From Pectinatus sottacetonis (lineage in GTDB: Bacteria > Bacillota > Negativicutes > Selenomonadales > Selenomonadaceae), in contig NZ_WIQK01000001.1 of the NCBI RefSeq assembly GCF_015732155.1, positions 406,501 to 470,500 on the forward strand: 64,000 nucleotides of DNA, in the 5' to 3' direction. A program made the translations under genes and the position numbers. This document shows, one piece after another, positions 47,487-56,680 of the stretch. The notes beneath the pieces were generated by a model. That model was not told where the DNA came from and did not search any database. It saw only the letters and a list, made by a program, of their open reading frames with translations. Each line of letters starts with the position of its first letter. Within the stretch, counting starts at the first letter, position 1.

Positions 47487-49051
47487 TTGCTCACCTCAAT
47501 TTCTTCAATGATGGTGCTAATGGCTTTACGAAGTTCATCTTCATGCTTAACAATTTTTTCTATTTTAGCATTTAAAACTTTTATATCAATTTTTTCTCTT
47601 GTGTCTTCTGCTTCTACATAAGTAGAAACTGAAAGAGTATAATCGTGTTCAACTATTTCGTCATAGCTTGCAATGTGGGAAAAACACTCTATTTCTTCAC
47701 GGTTTGCAAATGTATCAACAATTTTATTTATATTTTTTGGTTCTAATTTATTATTGTTTGTGACCTTAACGCATTCATTACTTGCATCAATAAAAAGAGT
47801 TTTGTTGTCATTTTTATTTTTTTTCATTACCATAATACAAGTGGCAATGGAAGTGCCGAAAAATAGATTGCTAGGTAGCTGAATGATACAGTCAATGTAA
47901 TTGTTATCAATTAAATATTTACGGATTTTCTTTTCAGCGCCACCACGGTACATAATGCCGGGAAAACATACAATGGCAGCAGTACCATTAGACGCAAGCC
48001 AAGATAGGCTATGTAAAACAAATGCAAGGTCAGCTTTGCTCTTTGGCGCCAGAACTCCTGCAGGAGAAAAACGAGGGTCATTTATAAGTAGAGGGTTCTC
48101 GTCACCGGCCCATTTGATAGAGTATGGAGGATTTGAAACAATTAGTTCAAATGGTTCATCATCCCAATGTTGTGGGTTTGTCAGTGTGTCTTCACACTCC
48201 ACATCAAATTTATCAAAGCCAATATCATGAAGAAACATATTGATACGACAAAGGTTGTAAGTGGTAATATTAATCTCTTGACCATAGAACCCTGTAGTAA
48301 TGGCATCCTTACCGAGAATTTTTACAGCTTTTAACAAAAGTGAGCCAGAGCCACAAGCAGGGTCATATACCTTGTTAATAGTTTTCTTACCAACTGTGCC
48401 AAGGCGTGTGAGTAGTTCAGAAACATCGGCAGGAGTAAAAAACTCACCACCTGACTTGCCTGCATTGGATGCATACATGGTCATCAAATATTCGTAAGCG
48501 TCACCAAAAGCGTCAATATCGTGGTCCTTAACAGAACCAAGGTTCATTGCGGAAATACCATTTAAAAGCTTAGCTAGTCTTTCGTTCCTCTTGGCAACTG
48601 TGCTACCAAGCTTGTTGCTGTTGACATCAAAGTCATCAAAAAGGCCAGTAAAACTGTTTTCAGAGGCTCCACCTTTTGCTGAGTTTTCAATGTTACGAAA
48701 CACATTTTCTAATGTTTCATTTAGGTTCTCATCTATCATTGCCCTTGCTCTGACATTACAAAAAAGTTCGCTAGGAAGCATAAAGAAACCTTTTTCCTCG
48801 ACTAAGCCAGCACGAGCTTCTTCAGCTTCTTCGTCGGTTAATTTTGCATAGTTAAAGTCGTTGTTTCCAGCTTTGATTTCACCATCGTTGATATATGCTG
48901 TTAAATTTTCGGAAATATATCTATAGAACATTGTTCCAAGAACATAATTCTTAAAATCCCATCCATCAACAGCACCTCGTAACTCGTCAGCAATTGCCCA
49001 AATAGCACGGTGTAATTCTTCACGTTCTTGTTTTTTCTTGTTTTCAATCAT
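47483..49051 (-). CDS. hsdM: Type I restriction enzyme, methylation subunit
   Basis: A 522-residue adenine-N6 methyltransferase. It has an N-terminal helical domain (HsdM_N, about 1-160), the SAM motif DPACGSGS at about 230-237 and the catalytic NPPY at 307-310. It modifies the site chosen by HsdS and is part of the restriction complex. The start is the ATG at 49051 after GGGAGG, within the last codons of the upstream HTH gene (eight-base overlap); an upstream frame of 34 further codons has no binding site. It overlaps hsdS by four bases. Confidence 0.95.
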   Translation of the reverse strand: MIENKKKQEREELHRAIWAIADELRGAVDGWDFKNYVLGTMFYRYISENLTAYINDGEIKAGNNDFNYAKLTDEEAEEARAGLVEEKGFFMLPSELFCNVRARAMIDENLNETLENVFRNIENSAKGGASENSFTGLFDDFDVNSNKLGSTVAKRNERLAKLLNGISAMNLGSVKDHDIDAFGDAYEYLMTMYASNAGKSGGEFFTPADVSELLTRLGTVGKKTINKVYDPACGSGSLLLKAVKILGKDAITTGFYGQEINITTYNLCRINMFLHDIGFDKFDVECEDTLTNPQHWDDEPFELIVSNPPYSIKWAGDENPLLINDPRFSPAGVLAPKSKADLAFVLHSLSWLASNGTAAIVCFPGIMYRGGAEKKIRKYLIDNNYIDCIIQLPSNLFFGTSIATCIMVMKKNKNDNKTLFIDASNECVKVTNNNKLEPKNINKIVDTFANREEIECFSHIASYDEIVEHDYTLSVSTYVEAEDTREKIDIKVLNAKIEKIVKHEDELRKAISTIIEEIEVSK

Positions 49052-49280
49052 TATTTGTAACCTCCCAATTGTTTTGTTTATCTGCATTTGCACTAGCACC
49101 ACTCTCAATCCAAGAATCAACTTCAGAGGCCCTAAATTTATACAATCTACCAACTTTGTAATATGGTATTGTTTCTTTTTTTATCCAAGTTCTAATTGTG
49201 TCTTTGCTACAGCCCACATGTTTTGAAATCTCATCAAGGCTAAGCCAACGTTCAAGTTCATCTGGTTTATTATTTTTCAT
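49044..49280 (-). CDS. Small helix-turn-helix (excisionase/MerR-type) DNA-binding protein
   Basis: A 78-residue protein of the HTH_17 kind: WLSLDEISKHVGCSKDTIRT and WIKKETIPYYKVGRLYKF make the winged helix, followed by FRASEVDSWIES. Such proteins precede hsdM in several type I operons and may control expression, or may act as an excisionase. It sits 17 bases after the NACHT gene and overlaps hsdM. The start follows AAGGAG. Confidence 0.85.
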   Translation of the reverse strand: MKNNKPDELERWLSLDEISKHVGCSKDTIRTWIKKETIPYYKVGRLYKFRASEVDSWIESGASANADKQNNWEVTNND

Positions 49281-49297
49281 TTTAATAAAACTCCTTC

Positions 49298-51637
49298 CTA
49301 AGAATTAATCACCGTATTTTTCATTAAGTTTTCATAATATTTTTTTACGTCGCAGTAGATTTTGCAAATATCTTTTTCTGGATCCTTCAAGATATTAATT
49401 AAATCACTGTATTTTTCTGGACTTTTCATAACCTTATCAAAGTCAATTGTATATTCATATCCAAAGCAAACTAAATGCATATCATTATCGCGAATAAAAT
49501 TTTCAACATTATGTGTCTTTTGGTATGATTGCAGGTTATCAAATTCATGTTGCAACAATCTACGGGGAAGGATTTTTTCCTTGCCGTCATGTGGGTCAAA
49601 ATAATGTTCTCCAAATATTCCTGCTGTTATAAATTCTTGGTAATCAGGTGCATTTTCAAAGACATTCAAACACAACAAGTTAGAAATCTTTAGATGCCGC
49701 AAAAGAATAGAATAAATAACATTTGCTGGTTCTGAAATAGTATTTTTAGGTGGTACCCATTCTGCATCATTTATTTGGGAGTAATTTGTTACTGTATCAG
49801 AATAAATTAAATGATATGTTATCTCTTTGTATCCGTATTTCAAAAAAGAGATGAGTGAACTATCTTTAGTTTTACCATTAAAAACATTATGTAAGTAGGG
49901 CTTAAGTAAACACCTCTCAAATTTTTCTTCTGAAAACTCTTTTAGCATTTCGAATGCATCAATTCCATCAAACTCAGTTTCAGCAACTCCCCAGAGATTA
50001 TGACCGAGGGTTTCTAGTTCTTCAGGATTGGCAGAATAATAGTACCGAGCAAACAAATACTCCTGAAAGCCAGGGTCAATATATAAAAGTTTTATATCTT
50101 CTTCATACATCATGCAGGCCGTTGCACAAGCATCATGGATGAAATTCTTACTGGTCATAATTTTTGGATTTTCAAGAGTTTCCTTACTAGCCAAATTTTC
50201 AAAATACTCATCGAATGTGTCATGGTCGAATTCTATGGCATGATTTAAGTATGTAGTAGCACAAAATTCTCTAAATACTTTTGTAAATTCCTCGACATCC
50301 TGTGAACTTCTAAATACTCTTGAATAACCTTTCTTTTCTTCATCATGACCATATACAATTGCATCATATACAGTTCTGTAAAAAAGCCTCTTTTTCCCAT
50401 CAAAGCAATCTACTATTGGATATTTCATGATAACGAAAGTTAAGAGCATTGGATTTGAGGCAAAAACCTTATGTTTTTGAAGATAATCACCTTCAATGTA
50501 ATTTGTGATTTCATCCCGGATTGACTCTTCTTCAGTATCATCTAAAAGATTATTAATTAATGAAGAAGCCTGTTCTTTGTTAAATGGACGAAGATACATC
50601 CTAGAAAATCCCTTGACAGCTTTTATTATATCGCATTCTCTTGATGCAATGATATATTGATTGTAGGGGTATCTATCAGCAAGTTCATCTATTTGTCGCT
50701 GAAAGGCATTTACATCCGATGGGTCGATTTCATCGGCACCATCCATTAAAATTTGGCATTTGCCAGAGGACATCAAATTTTCAAGTATTTTGGTAGTTAG
50801 ACTCTTGTCATATATCTCAGCGGTCTTTACAATATAATCTTTAAATAAATCATTGCTTTCGTTAAAGTCACGTAGTTCTAGTATTATAGGTAACAAACCT
50901 GTTTGCATGTGTTTATTAATAGATTCAAGAAATAGATGCTTGAGCATCATAGATTTGCCCATTCCTCCGTTTGCGACAAGGATAACTTTTTTTGAATATT
51001 CCGCTATCAATTCTAGGTTTACATTCTGAATAATTTTTTCTTGAGTCCTACTATGCCTGTTTTTTGTAGCTGTAAGGCGACTACTCAAAATATTACAAAC
51101 ATAAATATCTTCTAATAAACGTTCTTCTCCATCCGAGAAGGGCGTTTTTGTTTTCTCATATTTTATTTTTGTTCTATTTGTATACTCAGGAAAAGAGATT
51201 ATATGCGCTTCTGGCTTGTAATAATCTTTAACTATATTATCAGCATTACCGTTACCTTGAGCAATTGCATAAAACTGTTTAGCTAAAGCAGATGCAAAGA
51301 GCCGTTTGTCTGGATCTTCACCTTCTTGTAGACCAATTTTAAAATCAACCATGATATTACGCAGTACACTGTCGTTTAGGTCTCTTGAAATTTTATCAAC
51401 AAAACCATCTTCATTAAAATTAGATACAACTGTGTTCCAAAGCGTACTTTCAGGGTTGCGATTTCCACTGAACCATTTTCCATAAGTGCTACTAGATAGG
51501 GGTAACAAATCATGGAACTCCTCAAGAAGTGCAGCTTTCATAAAGTATTCCGGTATTTTTTCTTTAGACTTGTGTCCAAGGATGCCACCAGAGCTTCTAC
51601 CCATATAAAATTTTGAGAAAAAATCCGTATATTTCAT
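49298..51637 (-). CDS. NACHT/STAND-type NTPase, candidate defence protein
   Basis: A 779-residue protein. The N-terminal region (about 1-150) has a possible DNA-binding or adaptor motif, SSSTYGKWFSGNRNPES. A NACHT-like NTPase starts near 200 with Walker A in VANGGMGKSMML (221-232), Walker B in QILMDGADEID (295-305) and a sensor ASRECD (331-336). The C-terminal half (about 450-779) is helical and may be the sensor; it has no obvious known repeat. Such proteins in bacteria act against phage. It opens the operon that contains hsdM, hsdS and hsdR. The start follows GAGAGGGG. Confidence 0.75.
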   Translation of the reverse strand: MKYTDFFSKFYMGRSSGGILGHKSKEKIPEYFMKAALLEEFHDLLPLSSSTYGKWFSGNRNPESTLWNTVVSNFNEDGFVDKISRDLNDSVLRNIMVDFKIGLQEGEDPDKRLFASALAKQFYAIAQGNGNADNIVKDYYKPEAHIISFPEYTNRTKIKYEKTKTPFSDGEERLLEDIYVCNILSSRLTATKNRHSRTQEKIIQNVNLELIAEYSKKVILVANGGMGKSMMLKHLFLESINKHMQTGLLPIILELRDFNESNDLFKDYIVKTAEIYDKSLTTKILENLMSSGKCQILMDGADEIDPSDVNAFQRQIDELADRYPYNQYIIASRECDIIKAVKGFSRMYLRPFNKEQASSLINNLLDDTEEESIRDEITNYIEGDYLQKHKVFASNPMLLTFVIMKYPIVDCFDGKKRLFYRTVYDAIVYGHDEEKKGYSRVFRSSQDVEEFTKVFREFCATTYLNHAIEFDHDTFDEYFENLASKETLENPKIMTSKNFIHDACATACMMYEEDIKLLYIDPGFQEYLFARYYYSANPEELETLGHNLWGVAETEFDGIDAFEMLKEFSEEKFERCLLKPYLHNVFNGKTKDSSLISFLKYGYKEITYHLIYSDTVTNYSQINDAEWVPPKNTISEPANVIYSILLRHLKISNLLCLNVFENAPDYQEFITAGIFGEHYFDPHDGKEKILPRRLLQHEFDNLQSYQKTHNVENFIRDNDMHLVCFGYEYTIDFDKVMKSPEKYSDLINILKDPEKDICKIYCDVKKYYENLMKNTVINS

Positions 51638-51672
51638 TCTAGCGCCCCTCTCATAGTTGTTAATTTATATTC

Positions 51673-51718
51673 TTGTCCGAATTGTCCCAATAATGTCCTA
51701 GCTTGTCCCAATAATGTC
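51673..51718 (-). promoter_or_regulatory. Direct repeats in the NACHT-hsd operon promoter
   Basis: TTGTCCCAATAATGTC occurs at 51682-51697 and again at 51703-51718, 21 bp apart (two helical turns), with a partial TTGTCCGA copy at 51673. They lie 36-81 bases above the start codon, with a TATAAA box next to them on the minus strand (51673-51668). They look like operator sites. Confidence 0.5.
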
Positions 51719-52041
51719 TAAATTCAAGTCGGTGAAGCTAGAAGCAATATTTTCTATAATTAGATTATAAGGTTGGACAAGGTAAAGTATTGAGCAAGAA
51801 ATATTGAATGTGTACTGAATTTTTGAAAACAGTTTAATACCTCTTGTATATACAAAGCTTACCATGGGCTATTTGGATTTATAAGATTTTATGTAATGAA
51901 TTAGTGTAGATGTATAAAGTCTAATCATTACTAATTCAACTAAAATCAACTTATTCATACATAAACCTTCTTGATTATATAGCATTGTGTATGAAATTAC
52001 AAGATATTTTAACGTTGATAGGTACATGAAATCCACTAAAT

Positions 52042-52302
52042 CCTCTGACATATAGAGGTCAGATAGGCCGTAAAAGCCTTAAGAAATACAATTTAACAAA
52101 CCAATATCTCAATGTCCGAGATGCGCATTAGGACGGCGGGATGCATAAGAGTTCAGAACACAGCGATAAAGGCTGTGTTTGGAATGAAGATGCACCCACC
52201 GTGATTTCGTGCGCCCATTTTTCGGACAAGCGGAGTCTGTGGTGCATCTGAAACCATAGGCTCTTTTTGTATTCCGCCGTCAATGCCATGACGGAAAGGA
52301 AT
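52042..52302 (+). ncRNA. Highly folded leader before the phage sigma-like gene
   Basis: Four hairpins in sequence: TCTGAC/GTCAGA (52044-52063, with the alternative CCTCT/AGAGG), AACACAGC/GCTGTGTT (52157-52179), AGATGCACC/GGTGCATCT (52188-52249, with inner pairing) and CCGTCA/TGACGG inside ATTCC/GGAAT (52271-52302). The last one hides the binding site AAAGGA of the next gene. No known RNA family is recognised. From 51719 to 52040 I see only AT-rich DNA. Confidence 0.45.
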
Positions 52303-52307
52303 ACTTA

Positions 52308-52856
52308 ATGAAGATTCGAGTTTTATATGAAGACAACATCAAAAACGGTCACAAGAGCTACACCACTATTGAAATTCCAGATGGAGATTATAGTGTCATG
52401 CTGGATATCGACTATGAGCAGCGTCTTACAGAGGCAAAGCCTGAAAAGAAAGCGGAAGTAAAGCGCTGTGAAACGGTGCAAGAAATGTTCGACCTGATGA
52501 GCAAAAAGGAATACAACCACTGGCGTAGGTACCATAGACATCTTGGAAATCCAAAGACTCCATATCGCAAGGATGATGAATCAGAAGATAATACGGATGT
52601 CATGGATACATTAGCTGATAATTCTCAGGAAATAGAGCGTAATTATCAGGATGAGTATGAAGATGTATGCCAAAAGATACGTCAAGCACTTGGTAAAAAG
52701 CAGGACTGGGCGGATATGTTTATTGCAGTCCGTATCGATAGCATTCCAATTAGAGAATATGCGACTTCAATAGGTACAGACGAAAACAATATCACACATA
52801 AACTAAAGAGAGCCGAGAAAAAACTTCAAGGTATTTTTAAAAATCGTCAGATTTGA
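52308..52856 (+). CDS. Phage-type sigma-70-like protein
   Basis: A 182-residue protein. The N-terminal half is acidic; the C-terminal part (about 115-180) has a region-4-like helix-turn-helix: WADMFIAVRIDSIPIREYAT, then SIGTDENNITHKLKRAEKKL. This type opens early regions of Clostridia phages and integrative elements and probably drives late genes. The start ATG follows AAAGGA, which lies inside a hairpin of the leader. It is followed by the antirepressor gene. Confidence 0.65.
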   Translation: MKIRVLYEDNIKNGHKSYTTIEIPDGDYSVMLDIDYEQRLTEAKPEKKAEVKRCETVQEMFDLMSKKEYNHWRRYHRHLGNPKTPYRKDDESEDNTDVMDTLADNSQEIERNYQDEYEDVCQKIRQALGKKQDWADMFIAVRIDSIPIREYATSIGTDENNITHKLKRAEKKLQGIFKNRQI

Positions 52857-52918
52857 CCTTCTGCCGTGGCTATGAGGTAGGAGGACTAATCCTCCAAATA
52901 TGAATGGGAGGTATTTCA

Positions 52919-53719
52919 ATGAACGGAATACAGATTTTTCAAAATGCTGAGTTTGGCTCGGTGAGAACAGCAGACATTAATGGAGTTCCTTATTTTGTGG
53001 GAAAGGACGTAGCTGAAATTCTTGGCTATAGCAATACAAGGAAAGCTTTGCTAGACCATGTGGATGAAGAGGATAAAACCGATGGGGTAACGATTCGTGA
53101 CTCCATCGGACGTGAACAGGCTCCGGTTCTGATAAATGAGTCTGGCCTTTACAGCCTTATTCTTTCTAGCAAGATGCCGAATGCAAGAAGGTTTAAACGT
53201 TGGGTAACAAGCGAGATTCTTCCAACTATAAGAAAACATGGTGTGTATGCGACAGATGAACTAATTGCAAATCCTGACCTTGCGATTGCAGCATTTACTG
53301 CATTAAAGGAAGAGCGAGAAAAGAACCGACTGCTTGAACAAACTACTGCCGTCCAAAAACAGCAGATTGCGGAAATGAAGCCAAAGGCAAGCTATTACGA
53401 TGTGGTACTTAACTGCAAAGACCTTATTTCCACTTCTACGGTAGCGAAAGATTATGGAAAGTCTGCTATTTGGATGAATCGTTATCTCCATGAAAAAGGT
53501 GTGCAGTTTAAACAGGGCGAGATTTGGCTGTTATATCAGAAATACGCAGAAAAAGGTTATACAAACACCAAGACACATAGCTATTCTGCTAATGACGGAA
53601 CGATTCATACTAAGCCACATACCTACTGGACACAAAAAGGCAGATTGTTTGTCTATGAATTATTAAAAGCAGATGGGATTTTGCCAACAATGGAACAGGA
53701 GGATAGTGATGTCGATTAG
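52919..53719 (+). CDS. Phage antirepressor (BRO-N / KilA-C type)
   Basis: A 266-residue DNA-binding protein. The N-terminal BRO domain (about 1-110) has VGKDVAEILGYSNTRKAL and FKRWVTSEILPTIRKHGVYA. A coiled linker follows, then a C-terminal antirepressor domain (about 150-260) with STVAKDYGKSAIWMNRYL and TYWTQKGRLFVYELL. It probably relieves repression in the phage lytic switch. The start is the ATG at 52919 after GGGAGG; an earlier ATG overlaps that site. Confidence 0.92.
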   Translation: MNGIQIFQNAEFGSVRTADINGVPYFVGKDVAEILGYSNTRKALLDHVDEEDKTDGVTIRDSIGREQAPVLINESGLYSLILSSKMPNARRFKRWVTSEILPTIRKHGVYATDELIANPDLAIAAFTALKEEREKNRLLEQTTAVQKQQIAEMKPKASYYDVVLNCKDLISTSTVAKDYGKSAIWMNRYLHEKGVQFKQGEIWLLYQKYAEKGYTNTKTHSYSANDGTIHTKPHTYWTQKGRLFVYELLKADGILPTMEQEDSDVD

Positions 53720-54140
53720 CAGGTATAACAGCGAGGGCTATCCTGATCCGACCACTTACGGTGCCTTATCCAATATCGAACAGGAAACGAAGGTGGCTCG
53801 GAGCTACAGACCGATGGTGTATGTATGCTCCCCATTTTCGGGAGATGTTGTCGGAAACACAGCAAATGCACGAAAGTACAGCCGTTATGCTGTGGAGCAG
53901 GGGTATATTCCCATTGCTCCGCATTTGCTGTTTCCGCAGTTTCTTAACGATAACGATTTAACGGAACGTGAGATGGGACTGCACTTTGGAAATGTGCTGA
54001 TGAGCCACTGTGCTGAGGTGTGGGTGTTCGGAGAAGTGATGTCAGCAGGAATGGATGCAGAAATCAGGAGAGCCAAAAGAAAAAATTACAGACTGCGGTA
54101 TTTCAGCAGTGGATTGGAGGAGGTAAGCAAAGATGCGTGA
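53709..54140 (+). CDS. DUF4406-like phage protein
   Basis: A 143-residue protein with a Rossmann-like nucleoside 2-deoxyribosyltransferase-related core: MVYVCSPFSGDVVGNTANAR, APHLLFPQF and SAGMDAEIRRAKRKN. The family, common in phages, may act on nucleotides; the role is not known. It overlaps both neighbours (antirepressor and VapE) by a few bases, so it is in the same operon. The start at 53709 follows GGAGG. Confidence 0.7.
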   Translation: MSISRYNSEGYPDPTTYGALSNIEQETKVARSYRPMVYVCSPFSGDVVGNTANARKYSRYAVEQGYIPIAPHLLFPQFLNDNDLTEREMGLHFGNVLMSHCAEVWVFGEVMSAGMDAEIRRAKRKNYRLRYFSSGLEEVSKDA

Positions 54141-56460
54141 TTTGAATATTGCCTATGGCAACAGCAGGACGGCAAAGCATTGGAGTAATAAGACCATTCG
54201 CTTTTCTGATTTGAAGGAGCGTCTGAAGACAACAATCAGAACCTCAGAGTCTGCGGAGGAGTATGCCAAGTTTAACAAGGCACAGCGTGATGCTGTAAAA
54301 GACCATGGCGGTTTTGTTGCCGGGGTACTGAAGGGCGGCAGACGAAAGATTGATACTGTGGAGTCCCGTTCTATGGTGGCACTGGACGGAGACAGAATCG
54401 ATGCAGAGTTTTTGAAGGACTATGAGAAAAATGCACGCTATACTTCTGCTCTTTATACCACCCATAGTCATACGGATGAGAACCCAAGAGTGAGAGCAGT
54501 GTTTCCCCTTACAAGGGATGTAACCTCAGAGGAATACGTGGCGGTGGCAAGATATCTGGCACAGGCACTGGGTATGGATTATTTTGATGAATGCTCCTAT
54601 CAGCCGAATCAGCTGATGTACTGGCCAAGTACTCCGTCAAACGGTGTGTTCTTGTACAAGGAAGTCGATAAGGACTGGCTTGACCCGGACGAGATTTTAT
54701 CGGCACATCCGGAATGGAAAGACCCTACCAGACTGCCTACATCCTCAAGGGAGAGCAAGGCAAATACAGCCAGCTTCAAAAAGGTGCAGAACCCGCTCGA
54801 AAAAGAAGGTGTGGTCGGTCTTTTCAACAGGGTCTACTTCCCTGTGAATCTTGCCGTGGATGAGTTCCTTTCAGATATTTATGAGCCGACCGATACGGAC
54901 AGCCGTTACCATCTGATTGAATCCAGCAGTATGGCAGGTGTGGAAATCAAGGAGAACGGCAAGTTTGTCTACAGTCACCATGCAAAAGATCCTGCTTACT
55001 TAAAGCTGTGCAATGCCTTTGATATTGTCCGCATTCATAAATTTGGCGATGACGATGATAAAAAGTCCTATAAGCAGATGTGCGAGTTCGTCATGACACT
55101 GGATAAGGTAAAGCTGGCAGACCTTGAGGAAAAGAAAAGGATGGCGGCAGAGGAATTTGCCGAAGATACCGACTGGCAGACGAAGCTCCGCTATATGCCG
55201 AGAAGCAAATGCCTTGAAAACAGCGTGTGGAATCTGATGCTGATTCTGAATAATGACCCTGATTTTGCAAATATCGCCTTTAATGAGCTGGTGGGCAGAG
55301 TGCAGATTACGGGAGCCGTGCCGTGGACAAGACCCGGTGACAACAAATTCTGGAGGGATGCAGATACAGCACAGATGAAGGCGCTGATTGACATCCGCTA
55401 TGAAACATTCTCCAGCCGAAACCATGATGTGGCATTTACGAAGGTGGTCGAGGACAGGCATTTCAATCCCCTGCGTGAATGGCTGGATGCTCTGCCGGAG
55501 TGGGATGGTGTGACAAGGCTCGAAAATCTCTATATTGATTTCCTTGGTGCGAACAGCACCGGGTATGTGAAGGCTGCGACCAGAAAATCCTTTGTGGCGG
55601 CGGTAGCGAGAATTTACGAGCCGGGTATCAAGTTCGATTCCGTGGTGGTGATTGTAGGTCCGCAGGGCTGCGGCAAGTCCACCATCTTTGCCAGAATGGG
55701 GAAAGAGTATTATTCTGACAGTCTGAATCTGACGGATATGAAGGATAAGGCAGGAGCGGAGAAACTGCAGGGATATTGGATTCTGGAGCTGGGTGAACTG
55801 GCTGGTCTTAAGAAAGCGGACATTGAAGTTGTAAAAGCCTTTGTTAGCCGCACAGATGATATCTATCGCCCGTCCTATGGCAGAACCGTGGAAAGTCACC
55901 CAAGGCAGTGTGTCATTGTGGGTACCACCAATTCTGATACGGGATTCCTGCGTGATATTACAGGCAACCGCCGCTTTTGGCCGATTAAGGTAACTGGGAA
56001 ATCCAAGCGTAAATCGTGGGATATAACCAGTGAAGATGTTTTGCAGATGTGGGCGGAGGCGAAGTACCTGTATGGGCAGGGCGAGCCTTTGTATCTGAAT
56101 ATGGAGGAAAGCAGTGAAGCCTTGAGTGAACAGATTGATGCGATGGAAACCGATGAGCGTCAGGGCATCGTGGAGGAATATCTGAACACCATCCTGCCGG
56201 ATAACTGGAACAGTATGGATTTGTATGAGAGAAGGAATTTCTTCACGGACAACACAGTGGTCAAGGGTACGGTTCAAAGAAAGACGGTCAGCAATACGGA
56301 AATTTGGAGCGAATGCTTCTGCAGGAACTTATCTGACCTCAAGCCATCCGATTCCTATGCGATAGCTGCCCTTATGAGCAAAGTGGACGGCTGGCAGAGA
56401 ACAGATAAAATCAGAAAGCTTGCCATCTACGGCAGGCAGAGGATTTATGAGAGGTTGTGA
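54133..56460 (+). CDS. Virulence-associated E family helicase/primase-like protein
   Basis: A 775-residue replication protein. The N-terminal part (about 1-250) looks like a primase-polymerase-like domain (MVALDGDRID, YTTHSHTDENPRVRAVFP). The C-terminal VapE domain has Walker A GPQGCGKS at 509-516 and Walker B around residues 550-556 (ILELGEL), then RRFWPIKV. It is the usual replication ATPase of these phage elements. Its stop is followed by a stretch of 220 bases without a gene (56461-56680), holding a small hairpin, CCTGTG/CACAGG. Confidence 0.93.
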   Translation: MRDLNIAYGNSRTAKHWSNKTIRFSDLKERLKTTIRTSESAEEYAKFNKAQRDAVKDHGGFVAGVLKGGRRKIDTVESRSMVALDGDRIDAEFLKDYEKNARYTSALYTTHSHTDENPRVRAVFPLTRDVTSEEYVAVARYLAQALGMDYFDECSYQPNQLMYWPSTPSNGVFLYKEVDKDWLDPDEILSAHPEWKDPTRLPTSSRESKANTASFKKVQNPLEKEGVVGLFNRVYFPVNLAVDEFLSDIYEPTDTDSRYHLIESSSMAGVEIKENGKFVYSHHAKDPAYLKLCNAFDIVRIHKFGDDDDKKSYKQMCEFVMTLDKVKLADLEEKKRMAAEEFAEDTDWQTKLRYMPRSKCLENSVWNLMLILNNDPDFANIAFNELVGRVQITGAVPWTRPGDNKFWRDADTAQMKALIDIRYETFSSRNHDVAFTKVVEDRHFNPLREWLDALPEWDGVTRLENLYIDFLGANSTGYVKAATRKSFVAAVARIYEPGIKFDSVVVIVGPQGCGKSTIFARMGKEYYSDSLNLTDMKDKAGAEKLQGYWILELGELAGLKKADIEVVKAFVSRTDDIYRPSYGRTVESHPRQCVIVGTTNSDTGFLRDITGNRRFWPIKVTGKSKRKSWDITSEDVLQMWAEAKYLYGQGEPLYLNMEESSEALSEQIDAMETDERQGIVEEYLNTILPDNWNSMDLYERRNFFTDNTVVKGTVQRKTVSNTEIWSECFCRNLSDLKPSDSYAIAALMSKVDGWQRTDKIRKLAIYGRQRIYERL

Positions 56461-56680
56461 TTTCAACAGCCTGTGTTTTATGCCACAGGTTGTGAACTGC
56501 AAAAAAGCCTTGAAAATAGGCACTTTCAGACATCATCTGACACAAGTATCACAAGAATTACTATATAAATTAAATCTATTTTATATAGGGTAATGCAAGC
56601 GTGTGTAGGCACATACGCGCGTATAGAAATTTTCCGAGGTAGTTGTGTCAGTTGTGTCTTGTGATTTTAGGAGAGAAAAC

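Noticed and set aside
47483-49153. Longer hsdM with 34 extra N-terminal codons
   Set aside because: The extra codons lie within the HTH gene, have no binding site and do not match HsdM; the ATG at 49051 after GGGAGG is better.
55000-56277. A 425-codon open frame on the minus strand inside VapE
   Set aside because: It is the antisense shadow of the well-supported VapE gene, with no ribosome-binding site and no recognisable domain.
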